From Bacteroides nordii WAL 11050 = JCM 12987 (GTDB taxonomy: Bacteria > Bacteroidota > Bacteroidia > Bacteroidales > Bacteroidaceae), in assembly GCA_000613465.1 (NCBI GenBank), contig BAJA01000001.1, positions 1 through 64,000 of the forward strand: 64,000 bases of DNA, in the 5' to 3' direction. The position numbers and the translations under genes are program-made. Of the stretch, positions 23,962-34,022 are shown piece after piece. Numbering within the stretch: the first letter of the stretch is position 1; each line of letters starts with the position of its first letter. The notes under the pieces are model-generated. The model was not told the origin of the DNA. It saw only the letters and a program-made list of their open reading frames with translations, and ran no database searches.

Positions 23962-25425
23962 TTAAATTCCTTTTTTTCTATCTTTCCAAAGTTTACTCAT
24001 ATCTTCCAGAGTTTTACCTTTCGTCTCCGGTACCCAGCGTCCTACAAAGATAGCGGCAATTACGCAAATAATTCCGTAAAGGCTGTATGCAAACATCGGA
24101 CTGAAATCGTAGAGTGCAGGGAAGGTAGAGGATATAATATAGTTGAATATCCATTGGAATGCCACTGCAATGGCAACTGCTTTGCCACGGATCGTATTCG
24201 GAAAGATTTCTGAGATTAACACCCAGCAGATAGGTCCCCATGACATCATAAAGAAGGCAGCGTAAACGATAACGGATACTACCGGGAAAATACCTTTAAT
24301 AGCCATACTATCACACAAAGCCACAGCAAAAGCCCCGAATGCCATACCGATGGAACCAATAATAAGCAGTGGTTTACGGCCAAACTTATCTACAGTAAAG
24401 ATGGCAACCAATGTGAAGATGATATTTACAATACCCATGATGACCGTTTGCATCATACCCCCACCCTCAGCACCGGCATTTTCAAAAATACGCGGAGCAT
24501 AGTATAGTACAGCATTAATACCGATAGCCTGTTGGAATACAGAAAGCAGGATACCTATTACGATTACTGCAACACCGTATGTAAATAGTTTTTCTGTCTT
24601 CTCCTGGGAAGTGGCTTTGATTTCTGCTAATATTTCTTTTGCTTTCGAAGCACCATTTACTTTCTCCAGAATAGAGTATGCTTTCTGATCCTGATCTATC
24701 ATCACCAGATAACGCGGAGTTTTGGGAACGAAGAATAGCAGCAGGCCGAACATGGCTGCCGGGAATGCCTCAGAACCAAACATGTAACGCCATCCTTCAT
24801 ATACAGTCCACATATCAGACTCGCTACTGACAGAAAGAACACCTGTCATTCCGTCTTTATTGATGATCGGATTCTGATGATCGCCTATAATAAGATAGTT
24901 AACGAAATATACCACCAGCATACCGAAGATAATGGCAAACTGGTTACAGGAAACCAATGTTCCGCGAATATTGGATGGAGCTATTTCGGCAATGTACATC
25001 GGACATACGGCAGATGCCAGTCCTACTCCGATACCTCCTAAAATACGGTACAGATTGAATGCGATAAGCAGATTCATATCAGCCTTACCATATTCAAAAA
25101 ACAAAAATTCGGGATAGTAAGAACCTAATGCAGAGAGGAAGAAAAGTACAGCTGCCAGCCGTAATGAGTTACGACGTCCCAGTCGGGAGGCAAAGACTCC
25201 GGATAATGCACCCCCCAGCACACAACCTATCAAAGCACTTGAAGAAGTGATGCCGTGCATAACCTTGTCATACTGAAAATCGGTGGCAGTAAGGAAGAAG
25301 GCTTCAAGTCCTTTTTCCGCCCCTGAGATCACTGCGGTGTCATAACCAAACAACAATCCGCCCAGAATGGCTACTGATGTTATGGAATATAGGTAGAGTT
25401 TGCTACCTTCATTTGTATTATTCAT
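23962..25425 (-). CDS. xylE: D-xylose:H+ symporter (MFS sugar porter)
   Basis: A 487-aa transporter of the MFS sugar-porter family with twelve predicted membrane segments. The signatures are GVGLASAVCPMYIAEIAP, RLGRRNSL after segment 2, DKFGRKPLLIIGS, and the C-terminal PETKGKTLEDM. The long periplasmic loop and overall pattern match XylE. It is the last gene of the xylR-xylB-xylA-xylE run and lies 131 bp after xylA, in a gap filled by a 14-bp tandem repeat. Confidence 0.88.
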   Translation of the reverse strand: MNNTNEGSKLYLYSITSVAILGGLLFGYDTAVISGAEKGLEAFFLTATDFQYDKVMHGITSSSALIGCVLGGALSGVFASRLGRRNSLRLAAVLFFLSALGSYYPEFLFFEYGKADMNLLIAFNLYRILGGIGVGLASAVCPMYIAEIAPSNIRGTLVSCNQFAIIFGMLVVYFVNYLIIGDHQNPIINKDGMTGVLSVSSESDMWTVYEGWRYMFGSEAFPAAMFGLLLFFVPKTPRYLVMIDQDQKAYSILEKVNGASKAKEILAEIKATSQEKTEKLFTYGVAVIVIGILLSVFQQAIGINAVLYYAPRIFENAGAEGGGMMQTVIMGIVNIIFTLVAIFTVDKFGRKPLLIIGSIGMAFGAFAVALCDSMAIKGIFPVVSVIVYAAFFMMSWGPICWVLISEIFPNTIRGKAVAIAVAFQWIFNYIISSTFPALYDFSPMFAYSLYGIICVIAAIFVGRWVPETKGKTLEDMSKLWKDRKKGI

Positions 25426-25437
25426 AATAAATAGTGA

Positions 25438-25556
25438 TAAGTGAGTAGTGATTAGTGATAAGTAAGTAGTGATAAGTAAGTGGTGATAAGTGAGTAGCTG
25501 CTATGCGCTACATACCGCATGGCACTAATCACTTATCACTAAAAAACTCATCACTA
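25438..25556. repeat. 14-bp tandem repeats with inverted partner
   Basis: Units of the type TAGTGATAAGTRAG occur four times (25440-25500). The complement CACTAATCACTTATCACT follows at about 25524-25541, so the transcript can fold into a long hairpin in the xylA-xylE gap. This kind of GTGATAAG repeat is a low-complexity intergenic element. Confidence 0.6.
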
Positions 25557-26875
25557 TTAACAATACATCGCTACGATTGCTTCATACAATTCTTGCTTGC
25601 CGCTGGTTTGTTTGGGTTCACCGTTTGTTTTAGCATATGAAACCAGATCTTCCAGAGACAGTTTACCATCTTCAAATTCTTTACCCTTACCGGCGTCAAA
25701 TGAAGCATAACGATCAGCAAGCATCTTCTTGTATGGAGACTCATTCAGCAGATTGGCTGCACTTTCCAAAGCACGGGCCATGGCATCCATACCGGCAATG
25801 TGAGCTATAAAGATGTCTTCCAGGTCGGTAGAGTTGCGACGGGTTTTGGCGTCAAAGTTTGTACCCCCATTACCTAATCCGTCATTACGGATAATCTGCA
25901 TCATAGCCTGTGTCAGTTCATAGTTGTCGATAGGGAACTGGTCTGTATCCCAACCATTCTGATAGTCACCACGGTTGGCGTCAATAGAACCTAACATATC
26001 ATTGTCAACTGCTACTGCCAGTTCGTGTTCGAAAGTATGACCTGCCAATGTTGCATGGTTTACTTCGATATTTACTTTAAAGTCTTTATCCAACCCATGA
26101 GCTTTCAAGAAGCCGATCACAGTTTCGGTATCTACATCGTATTGATGTTTGGTAGGTTCCATTGGTTTGGGTTCAATCAGGAAAGTACCTTTAAAACCAC
26201 GTGCACGGGCATAGTCACGGGCTATCATCAGCATCTGAGCGAGATGTTCTTTTTCACGTTTCTGATCCGTATTCAACAGTGACATATAGCCTTCGCGTCC
26301 ACCCCAGAATACATAATTAGAACCACCTAATTCGATCGTTGCATCAATTGCATTCTTAATCTGAACAGCAGCACGAGCCACTACATCAAAATCCGGATTG
26401 GTAGCTGCACCATTCATATAACGTGCATGGCCAAATACGTTGGCGGTACCCCACAACAGTTTGATGCCTGTTTCTGCCTGTTTCTGTTTAGCGTAAGCGA
26501 CAATTTCTTTCAGGTTAGCTTCATATTCTTCAATTGTGTCAGCTTCTGTCACCAAGTCTACATCGTGGAAACAGTAATATTCGATGCCCATTTTTTGCAT
26601 GAATTCAAAGCCTGCATCCATTTTGTTTTTAGCAGCCTGAACGGGATTATTTTCGCCATTCCATGGAAACTGTTTTGTTCCACCACCAAACTGATCACCA
26701 CCTTCCGCACAGAGTGTATGCCACCATGCCATGGCAAATTTCAGCCAGTCTTTCATTTTCTTACCATTGATCACCTTTTCAGCATCGTAGTAGCGGAATG
26801 CCATTGGGTTCTTATACTATCTTTACCTTCAAATTTAATTTTTTCAATTCCGGGGAAATACTCTTTTGTTGCCAT
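25557..26875 (-). pseudogene. xylA: xylose isomerase, frameshift near the N terminus
   Basis: Converts D-xylose to D-xylulose. The protein would be about 439 aa, the usual Bacteroides XylA length. The true start at 26875 reads [20 protein letters not shown], then one base is missing near 26820, after which the main frame (25557-26804) continues [13 protein letters not shown] to the end. Active-site landmarks are [35 protein letters not shown] and [15 protein letters not shown]. The tiny shift in a T run suggests a sequencing error. In the cell it should be active as the second catabolic gene of the xylose operon. Confidence 0.88.
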
Positions 26876-26955
26876 AATTTAAATTAATTGATTATGTAAC
26901 TGATATATACACTGATTATACATCGGCTACAAGGTTTATACTTTGTTTTTTTAGA

Positions 26956-28446
26956 TTATTTATTCATTGATTGTTCCAGACAGAATTTCCATCTTTCATA
27001 AGCCTCTGCATACTCTTGTTGTTTGGCAGTATCAGGTTCAATCACTTCCAGTTTATCCAATGTGGCAAATGCTTCATTGTTATCCTTGTAAATACCTGCT
27101 CCGATACCGGCTCCTTTGGCTGCCCCTACAGATCCGTCCGTATCATAAAGTTCGATGGTAGCGCCTGTTACACCTGCCAGAGTAGTACGGAAGACGGGGC
27201 TTAAAAACATATTGGCCTGTCCTGCATGGATTTTTTGTACCGGGATACCCATTTGTCCCATAATATCAATACCATATTTGAAGGAGAATACTATCCCCTC
27301 CTGGGCTGCACGAATGATATGTTGTTTGCCATGTGCATTGAAGTCCAGACCGCGGATGCTGCAACCTATTTCTTTGTTACATAGCATACGTTCGGCACCA
27401 TTGCCAAAGGGAAGTATACTAAGCCCGGCACTACCAATGGGAGCTGTTGCAGCTAATACATTCATATCATTATATGAAATACCTTCGGGAGCGACATTGC
27501 GTTTTACCCACGAATTGAGAATACCGGTTCCGTTGATACAGAGTAATACTCCGAGACGGATCTGGCTGACACTGTGATTAACGTGTGCAAAGGTATTGAC
27601 ACGTGATTGAGGATCATAGTTTACTTCACCATTTACTCCATATACCACGCCGGATGTTCCCGCTGTAGATGCAATTTCACCCGGATTGAATACATTCAGT
27701 GAAAGAGCATTGTTGGGTTGGTCACCTGCCCGATAAGTGATAGGTGTACCTTCTTTCAAGCCCAGTTCGTTCGCAGCAGCTGCACTTACACGTCCTTGTT
27801 CTGCAAAAGTCGGTTTAACATCAGCAATCAGCGATTCATCAAAACCGTAATATTTCATCAGGAAATCGGCTAACCGGTTGTTTTTGAAGTCCCAGAATAT
27901 ACCTTCGGAGAGCCCTTCTACGGTTGTACAGATGTCTCCGCTCAATTTCATTGCGATGTAATCACCCGGAAGCATTATTTTATAAATCTGCTCATAGACA
28001 GCCGGTTCATTTTCTTTGATCCACGCTAGTTTGGATGCTGTAAAGTTGCCCGGAGAGTTTAATAAGTGAGAAAGGCAAAGTTCTTCTCCGAGGGTTTCAA
28101 AGGCTTTCTGTCCATAGGGAACAGCACGCGAATCGCACCAGATAATAGCAGGACGAAGTACTTTCTGGTTCTTGTCTACACATACCAGTCCGTGCATTTG
28201 GTAAGAGATGCCAATCGCTTTAATATCAGCAGCGTCTATACCCGATTCTGCCAGGATGGCTTGTGTGGAAAGTTTTAAATTCTCCCACCAGTTCTCCGGA
28301 TCTTGTTCTGCCCATCCGGAATGAACAGCAATAATAGCAGCTTCTGTTTTTGGAAAAAATGCCGAAGCTATGCACTTGCCTGTTTCAGCGTTTACAAGGC
28401 TCGCCTTCACTGACGAACTACCTATGTCATAACCTAATAGATACAT
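26956..28446 (-). CDS. xylB: xylulokinase (FGGY family)
   Basis: A 496-aa kinase that phosphorylates D-xylulose to enter the pentose phosphate pathway. The N-terminal phosphate motif is GYDIGSSSVKASLV. The sugar-binding segment is MHGLVCVD with IIWCDSRA, and AGTSGVVYG is the central ATP-domain motif. GIDIMGQMGIPVQKIHAGQ and GAAKGAGIGAG close the FGGY signature. It lies between xylR and xylA, 80 bp upstream of the latter. The 79-bp conserved element sits just before its start codon. Confidence 0.92.
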   Translation of the reverse strand: MYLLGYDIGSSSVKASLVNAETGKCIASAFFPKTEAAIIAVHSGWAEQDPENWWENLKLSTQAILAESGIDAADIKAIGISYQMHGLVCVDKNQKVLRPAIIWCDSRAVPYGQKAFETLGEELCLSHLLNSPGNFTASKLAWIKENEPAVYEQIYKIMLPGDYIAMKLSGDICTTVEGLSEGIFWDFKNNRLADFLMKYYGFDESLIADVKPTFAEQGRVSAAAANELGLKEGTPITYRAGDQPNNALSLNVFNPGEIASTAGTSGVVYGVNGEVNYDPQSRVNTFAHVNHSVSQIRLGVLLCINGTGILNSWVKRNVAPEGISYNDMNVLAATAPIGSAGLSILPFGNGAERMLCNKEIGCSIRGLDFNAHGKQHIIRAAQEGIVFSFKYGIDIMGQMGIPVQKIHAGQANMFLSPVFRTTLAGVTGATIELYDTDGSVGAAKGAGIGAGIYKDNNEAFATLDKLEVIEPDTAKQQEYAEAYERWKFCLEQSMNK

Positions 28447-28450
28447 GATG

Positions 28451-28529
28451 TTATTTACGATTTATTCCCTACGGTCATGACCATTATCTGATCTTTAACA
28501 CATAGGAGCGTTAACGATTTACAATTTAC
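28451..28529 (-). repeat. ~79-bp dispersed element upstream of xylB, copy 1
   Basis: The minus strand carries a block that is almost the same as 51619-51697, with the palindrome GGTCATGACC and the following GTAGGGAATAAAT. It ends 4 bp before the xylB ATG. It has no ORF. I read about 80-85 percent identity by eye between the two copies. Confidence 0.65.
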
Positions 28530-28562
28530 GGTTGGAGAATCTTTTTAATTTATAATTTCCTC

Positions 28563-29293
28563 CTACCGTCTTATTTTGTTGTATACTTTTTTGTCGAATT
28601 TGTAGTAGCGGGCTGCACGGTGGGCAACGCCTTGCTGCTTTTCTTCGAGAGGAACGACATATTCCATTAGGGCTATTTTCTTATGGAAATTGCGCACATC
28701 TACCGGTTTGTCGTATACTAATTCAAAGAGTATACGTAGTTGAGAAGCTGTGAATTTTCGTGGTAACAGATCGAAAAGCATTGAGGGATTGAATTCTACC
28801 ACCTGACGGATATAGGTCAACGCTTCATTAATGATAAGATTATGGTCAAAAGCCAATACCTTTATATCTTTTAAAGCTACCCAGCATGCCTGATGTTCAT
28901 CTAAACTCTTATCCAGTGCCCGGTCTATTTTCACCATTGATAAATAGGCAATGGTCACAATGCGTTCTACCTCGACTGCATGGCACGTTCCAACCAGTGT
29001 ACATCTTTAGGATTACTTGTTCTGTTTTTAGAGCCAAATGCTTTGAACTGCATCAGATTTACATTTTTGATACCTGTCAGTTCACATAATACACGTTGTG
29101 CAGCTTCGTCCAGATCTTCATCCATATAAATCAGACTTCCGGGGAGTTTCATATCATGGTATATTTCACCGTTCTCCTCTCCCATTCGTTTTACTAACAG
29201 TACTTTTAATTGTTCGCCGTCAAAACCAATCACCACACAGTCCACTGAGATGTGATTGTTTGCCAATGGGGCTTGTTGCTGTATATTTTGCAT
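28563..29293 (-). pseudogene. xylR: NUDIX-domain xylose regulator XylR (NrtR-like), one frameshift
   Basis: Two frames make one ~242-aa regulator. The first (28967-29293) is a NUDIX-like sensor domain (VDCVVIGFDGEQLKVLLVKR); its Nudix box is degenerate, fitting a ligand sensor and not a hydrolase. The second (28563-28958) is the winged-helix part (LPRKFTASQLRILFELVYDK). Joined with one base added near 28975, the seam reads LERAMQSEVERIVTIAYLS as in intact homologues. It should control the downstream xylBAE genes in response to xylose or arabinose. Confidence 0.8.
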
Positions 29294-29315
29294 ATCACTT
29301 GTTTTTTGAACGATG

Positions 29316-29323
29316 CAAATATA
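29316..29323 (-). promoter_or_regulatory. -7 box of the xyl operon
   Basis: TATATTTG on the minus strand matches TAnnTTTG, 23 bp before xylR. The 389-bp gap upstream (to 29682) also holds an imperfect hairpin near 29377-29453 (CCCAAAGATATACAT paired with ATGTATTTTGGG) and nothing else clear. Confidence 0.5.
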
Positions 29324-29682
29324 GAGGCTGTTTTTGTTTTTATAAATAGAAAATCGTATGTTCTAAAACATTGTTTCCCAAAGATATACATATCTTCTAT
29401 TTTACAGTAACTGCAAATTGTCTTATCATACAATTTACAATATGTATTTTGGGCTTTACAGAAGATTAGTAATTGTATAAAGTACATAAACCACAGATGT
29501 CTTTATTTTCAGTTAGTTTCGTCGGTTTATTTCTGTATATGGAAAAAGAGACTTATTGTATTTTATACGATATATCAATTTGTATTTATGGAAAGGACAT
29601 GAAAGGGATATTATTAGATTGTTAAAAAAAGATAAAAAGAGAAGGCCCCCTGTTTTAATTCCCATACGGGAAGTACTCAATA

Positions 29683-30153
29683 TTAAAATACGGGCATTTC
29701 AACTCTTGTGACTTGTTCTGCTTCCGGTACATCCGGATTACTATAGTAATATTCTATGGATGAACCGGAAGCTTTATATCCATTCAATTTTATCCATTCC
29801 GTCATCTCATTATAAAGAGCAGCCAGTTCATTATATGATCCTCTATGCAGACAGGAGACTATTTTACGCGCAGGTACTATCACTGATTTTATATCTTCTT
29901 TACCTTGCAACCTTCCGGATGATTTAAAGCCAATGATCATTCTGATGTCCTGTTCAGTTAGGCTTTCATAGTGGGGATACTCAACAAAAGGAATATCTGT
30001 TGTAACTTCATTTTGCTCTTTAAATAGGGAATCTATTTTAATAAAGTTATCTCCGATCGCTTTAGTCATTCCATTCATATCTGTATGTACTTCGACTATC
30101 AATACCGGTTGCTCCGGTTGTTGTAACAACATTATTTCTGAAATCCTTGCCAT
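29683..30153 (-). CDS. GyrI-like effector-binding protein
   Basis: A 156-aa protein with the GyrI/SOUL-like fold of AraC effector domains: VEVHTDMNGMTKAIGDNF at the start, the central VIVPARKIVSCLHRGSYNEL and ELAALYNEMTEWIKLNGY typical of GyrI-like domains. Such stand-alone domains bind small amphiphilic molecules or drugs, or inhibit gyrase. It lies 12 bp after an AraC regulator that has its own GyrI-like domain, so the two may sense the same ligand. Confidence 0.75.
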   Translation of the reverse strand: MARISEIMLLQQPEQPVLIVEVHTDMNGMTKAIGDNFIKIDSLFKEQNEVTTDIPFVEYPHYESLTEQDIRMIIGFKSSGRLQGKEDIKSVIVPARKIVSCLHRGSYNELAALYNEMTEWIKLNGYKASGSSIEYYYSNPDVPEAEQVTRVEMPVF

Positions 30154-30165
30154 AATAGTGAATCT

Positions 30166-31290
30166 TTATTTCTTTGTAATTGGTATATATATGTCTGTTA
30201 TTAGCTCCGTTTTTGTTGTTGCAGAAGAATGATTCGTGTATATTTCGAAGCTTAAAGTATTCTGAGGACGATATCTGCTTGCGGGGAACCACTCTTCATA
30301 AATGATTCGGTAGAACTCATATAGCGAAGAATAGTCTCCGGTGTGTCTGAATATTGCATAACGCCCGCCGGGTATTTCCATTATTCCGGAATTTAAATCT
30401 GTTTTTTTATCATTACATAAGGTTATACCTAAATAGAAACGACATTTTTCTTCAGGAGTGATGGATGGATCATCCATGCTTATACTTACAAATTTGCGAT
30501 CCTTTCCGACTATATTGTATCGTTTAGCATGATGTATAAGTTTATCCCAGATTAGCCTGTACCGAAACTTATCTTTGTAAGCTTCGCCCACTTCGATACA
30601 GAATATCTTAATGGGGTTGAGAGTCTTTATTTCAGGAAAGAGCACTGTGTTTTGTTCATAACCTGCCGGCTTATACTTTTCCCTGTATTGGGATGCAGAT
30701 ATACCAAAATGTTTTTTGAATGCCTTAGCAATGCTGAATTTGGTCTGATAAGTCGTATGTTCCAGTATTTGATTTATGGTATAGTCTGTTGATATTAACA
30801 GATGTGCTATGTGTTCTATACGTAGGCGTTGTATGTAACTTCCGATATTTTCTCCTGTCACTGTCAGAAAAACTCTTCTGAAATGGTATTTGGACAAGCC
30901 ACTTATCGTACAAAGTGTATCCGCATCCATTCTGTCAAACAGATGATTGTTAATGTGAATGATAACATTCTGAATTGTTTGATGATGAACATTATTTGTT
31001 TCCTGCTTTTGCTTCCAGCGGCTCAATGCAGGCAAACGTTTGTTTAAGATTTCCCTTAGTTCTTCCGGAGAATATGCAGTATTTGCATAGCCATTGTACT
31101 TATCTGTGTATTTTATCCAGATATCAATCATCTCCTGCATGGATATATCAACGGTATATTTTCCGTCCTTCAGACAATAGTAACAAAACTGATCGCTTCT
31201 GGAATTATCAGAATTAGTACCTAACCACTCTTCTACATCAAAGCGGAGTGGCATTCCGCAACTTTGGCAATATCTTTTATTTATAACCAT
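30166..31290 (-). CDS. AraC family regulator with N-terminal zinc ribbon and C-terminal GyrI-like domain
   Basis: A 374-aa protein with three parts. A zinc ribbon (RYCQSCGMPL ... FCYYCLKDGKY, residues ~6-43) comes first. An AraC/XylS DNA-binding domain follows at ~105-210, with SGLSKYHFRRVFLTVTGENI and YQTKFSIAKAFKKHFGISAS. A GyrI-like ligand domain closes the protein at ~220-374. The ribbon domain also occurs as a separate family of unknown use. It probably regulates its own three-gene cluster. It is preceded by the DUF3788 gene with a 6-bp gap. Confidence 0.82.
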   Translation of the reverse strand: MVINKRYCQSCGMPLRFDVEEWLGTNSDNSRSDQFCYYCLKDGKYTVDISMQEMIDIWIKYTDKYNGYANTAYSPEELREILNKRLPALSRWKQKQETNNVHHQTIQNVIIHINNHLFDRMDADTLCTISGLSKYHFRRVFLTVTGENIGSYIQRLRIEHIAHLLISTDYTINQILEHTTYQTKFSIAKAFKKHFGISASQYREKYKPAGYEQNTVLFPEIKTLNPIKIFCIEVGEAYKDKFRYRLIWDKLIHHAKRYNIVGKDRKFVSISMDDPSITPEEKCRFYLGITLCNDKKTDLNSGIMEIPGGRYAIFRHTGDYSSLYEFYRIIYEEWFPASRYRPQNTLSFEIYTNHSSATTKTELITDIYIPITKK

Positions 31291-31296
31291 TTATTT

Positions 31297-31728
31297 TTAT
31301 CTGTTTGTAGTTGCGCGATTGGGTTTTCGCTTAATCTGCAACAGCCGTTCCATATCACTGAATAAGTTTGTGTTTTTTAATTCAAACATAATCCATTTGC
31401 CGTCATGAAAAGTAGTTGCTTCATCATATTTCATTTGTACTTCCCTTGAGAAAAGCGCCCGCTGTGTTTCGAATTTAGCGCGTTCATCTTTACCCAGAAT
31501 AATCATAAAGCCGAAAGTATATTCCTTAGCATATAGGGCACAAAGGGTTTTGCCTCCTCTACGATATTTGTATTCATACGTCCAGGTTTTACCACCATTG
31601 TTCCAAAGCCGTTCCATCTCATATTTTTGTTCGATGAGCTGACACAAAGAGGTCCATACATAATAAAGATCCTCTCCTATTAAGTTTTCTATCTTTTCAG
31701 AAGTTGGTATTTGAAAAGGGTGTTTCAT
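31297..31728 (-). CDS. DUF3788 family protein
   Basis: A 143-aa soluble protein. The DUF3788 pattern is visible as WTYEYKYRRGGKTLCALYAKEYTFGFMI-like strands, then LGKDERAKFET and HDGKWIMFELKN. Function unknown; members are often beside AraC/GyrI-type regulators, as here. It is the first gene of the cluster read into the AraC gene. A second DUF3788 gene is at 48921. Confidence 0.75.
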   Translation of the reverse strand: MKHPFQIPTSEKIENLIGEDLYYVWTSLCQLIEQKYEMERLWNNGGKTWTYEYKYRRGGKTLCALYAKEYTFGFMIILGKDERAKFETQRALFSREVQMKYDEATTFHDGKWIMFELKNTNLFSDMERLLQIKRKPNRATTNR

Positions 31729-31891
31729 GACATTCCATTTACGATTGATTCTAAATAGAGCTTATACAGCAAAAGTAGTACGTTTCTTCCATAATCAGTT
31801 GTCCTAAATAGGCATCTTTATATTAAAAATCAAAGAAACGAATTTTAAAAGGAAAATTAAAACAATTTCTGACAGGAGTATGAATTTATAC

Positions 31892-31899
31892 TAACTTTG
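31892..31899 (+). promoter_or_regulatory. -7 box of thiD
   Basis: TAACTTTG matches TAnnTTTG, 25 bp before the thiD start codon. No THI-box (TPP riboswitch) sequence is present in so short a leader. Confidence 0.55.
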
Positions 31900-31924
31900 T
31901 TCCCTGAAAATATAAAAAACAAGT

Positions 31925-32770
31925 ATGAAACATTATCCGGTGGTTCTTTCCATTGCTGGTTCCGATTGTTCGGGCGGAGCAGGTATACAGGCAGACATCA
32001 AGACCATATCTGCTTTAGGAGGGTATGCTGCATCCGCCATCACAGCTGTAACCGTACAAAATACAGTAGGAGTACGCGCTGTACATGTTGTTCCTGCTGA
32101 AATTGTCTGCGGACAGATAGAAGCCGTAATGGAAGATTTGCATCCCGATGCTGTTAAGATAGGGATGGTAAGCGAAGAAGAAACAGTAAGGGCTATAGCT
32201 GATTGTTTGCGTAAATTTCGTCCCGAACATGTGGTATATGATCCGGTGATGGTGTCTACCAGTGGGCGAAAGTTAATGAACGATGCTGCTATTGAAATCA
32301 TAAAGAAAGAACTTTTTCCACTAACGACTCTCCTTACCCCAAATCTGGACGAAGTAGAAGTTTTAACGGGTAAAAAGATTGTTGTATTGGAAGATATGCA
32401 ACAAGTTGCCCGGGAACTTTCGGCTATTTACCGGACTGCCGTATTAATAAAAGGGGGGCATTGGCCGGGAGATGAGATGCAAGATATCTTGTGTGCCGAC
32501 GGAAACTTATTCATATATAAGGAGAAGAAGATAGTAAGTAAAAATCTACATGGTACGGGATGTACCCTCTCCTCTTCCATTGCTACATACCTGGCATTAG
32601 GGTATACCATGAATGAAGCGGTAGGTAAAGCTAAAAACTACTTGAGTAAAGCTATTGACGCAGGTAAAGAGATAGTTGCAGGAAAAGGGAATGGACCGTT
32701 GTGCCATTTTTGGAATCCTGAGAAAGCGCAGATAATTGATGATAAGGCAGATAGAATAGAAGGAAAATAG
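31925..32770 (+). CDS. thiD: hydroxymethylpyrimidine / phosphomethylpyrimidine kinase
   Basis: A 281-aa ribokinase-fold kinase of thiamine synthesis that phosphorylates HMP to HMP-PP. The signatures are [19 protein letters not shown] at the N terminus, [28 protein letters not shown], and the anion-hole motif [12 protein letters not shown] near the C terminus. The length is usual for ThiD. It has its own promoter, lies apart from other thi genes, and could also salvage pyridoxine-type substrates. Confidence 0.92.
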   Translation: MKHYPVVLSIAGSDCSGGAGIQADIKTISALGGYAASAITAVTVQNTVGVRAVHVVPAEIVCGQIEAVMEDLHPDAVKIGMVSEEETVRAIADCLRKFRPEHVVYDPVMVSTSGRKLMNDAAIEIIKKELFPLTTLLTPNLDEVEVLTGKKIVVLEDMQQVARELSAIYRTAVLIKGGHWPGDEMQDILCADGNLFIYKEKKIVSKNLHGTGCTLSSSIATYLALGYTMNEAVGKAKNYLSKAIDAGKEIVAGKGNGPLCHFWNPEKAQIIDDKADRIEGK

Positions 32771-32823
32771 TATCTTCATTGCACAAAATTGCAGATTCTG
32801 TGCTGTTGTATGACAAAAATATA

Positions 32824-32831
32824 TAACTTTG
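32824..32831 (+). promoter_or_regulatory. -7 box of fabD
   Basis: TAACTTTG matches TAnnTTTG, 30 bp before the start codon. Confidence 0.55.
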
Positions 32832-32861
32832 CACCCGCAAATTTAAATTTAGAACGAAAAT

Positions 32862-33749
32862 ATGAAAGCATTTGTATTTCCTGGTCAAGGTGCCCAGTTT
32901 GTGGGTATGGGTAAAGACTTGTATGACAACTCTGCGTTAGCAAAGGAATTGTTCGAAAAAGCAAATGATATCCTTGGATATCGCATTACAGATATTATGT
33001 TCAATGGTACTGACGAAGACCTTCGCCAGACAAAGGTGACTCAGCCTGCTGTTTTCCTTCATTCGGTAATCTCAGCTCTTTGCATGGGTGACGATTTTAA
33101 GCCGGAAATGACTGCCGGTCATTCATTGGGTGAATTTTCCGCATTGGTTGCTGCCGGTGCACTTTCATTCGAAGATGGTTTGAAACTGGTTTATGCACGT
33201 GCTATGGCTATGCAAAAAGCATGTGAAGCTACTCCTTCTACAATGGCTGCTATCATTGCATTGCCTGATGAAAAAGTAGAAGAAATCTGTGCTACAGTTA
33301 CAGCTGAAGGCGAAGTTTGTGTTCCAGCTAACTATAACTGCCCAGGCCAGATTGTTATTTCAGGTTCCGTGCCGGGTATCGAGAAAGCCTGCGAACTAAT
33401 GAAAGCTGCCGGAGCAAAACGTGCTCTTCCTTTAAAGGTAGGTGGTGCTTTCCATTCGCCATTGATGGATCCTGCAAAAATAGAATTGGAAGCTGCTATC
33501 AATGCAACAGAAGTTCATACCCCCAAATGCCCGGTTTATCAGAATGTAGATGCATTACCTCATACTGATCCTGCTGAGATCAAAAAGAATCTGGTTGCTC
33601 AGCTTACTGCTTCTGTACGTTGGACTCAGACTGTGAAAAATATGGTTGCCAATGGTGCTACCGACTTTACAGAGTGTGGTCCGGGTGCAGTGCTTCAAGG
33701 ATTGATTAAAAAAATTGATTCTACGGTTTCTGCTCATGGGATAGCATAA
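32862..33749 (+). CDS. fabD: malonyl-CoA:ACP transacylase
   Basis: A 295-aa enzyme that moves malonyl groups from CoA to acyl carrier protein for fatty-acid synthesis. FPGQGAQFVGMG opens the protein; the nucleophile elbow GHSLGEFSA has Ser88; GGAFHSPLM carries the catalytic His; FTECGPGAVLQGLI closes the fold. The length is normal. A strong terminator follows at 33782, so it is a single-gene unit here, away from other fab genes. Confidence 0.94.
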   Translation: MKAFVFPGQGAQFVGMGKDLYDNSALAKELFEKANDILGYRITDIMFNGTDEDLRQTKVTQPAVFLHSVISALCMGDDFKPEMTAGHSLGEFSALVAAGALSFEDGLKLVYARAMAMQKACEATPSTMAAIIALPDEKVEEICATVTAEGEVCVPANYNCPGQIVISGSVPGIEKACELMKAAGAKRALPLKVGGAFHSPLMDPAKIELEAAINATEVHTPKCPVYQNVDALPHTDPAEIKKNLVAQLTASVRWTQTVKNMVANGATDFTECGPGAVLQGLIKKIDSTVSAHGIA

Positions 33750-33781
33750 GATATTTTCCTTTATACAATAAATGAAAAATG

Positions 33782-33817
33782 AAGAGGATTTCCGTCACAG
33801 GAAATTCTCTTTTTTTA
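33782..33817 (+). terminator. terminator of fabD
   Basis: A 12-bp stem AAGAGGATTTCC / GGAAATTCTCTT with a 6-nt loop, followed by TTTTTT. Confidence 0.8.
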
Positions 33818-34022
33818 GATATACCCGTTTGAAAACCTTTGTTTGAAATGCAATGCAACTCACTTCAAGTAATGTTATTCATTTGCAAAATCAGTGTTAA
33901 TTTGCGTTTTATTCAATAAAACTCCGTATGCTTTATAGTGAATATGCTCTACTAATAAATGACAATGAACACTTTTAATTTTTAAATTAAGCAACAAAGT
34001 ATGATTCTCTGATTTATTGTAC

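Noticed and set aside
31800..31924. TPP riboswitch before thiD
   Set aside because: The likely transcript start lies about 20 nt before the ATG, too close for a THI-box aptamer, and no CTGAGA motif is present.
32824..33749. fabD as part of a thiD-fabD operon
   Set aside because: fabD has its own -7 box 30 bp upstream of its start codon, and the functions are unrelated.
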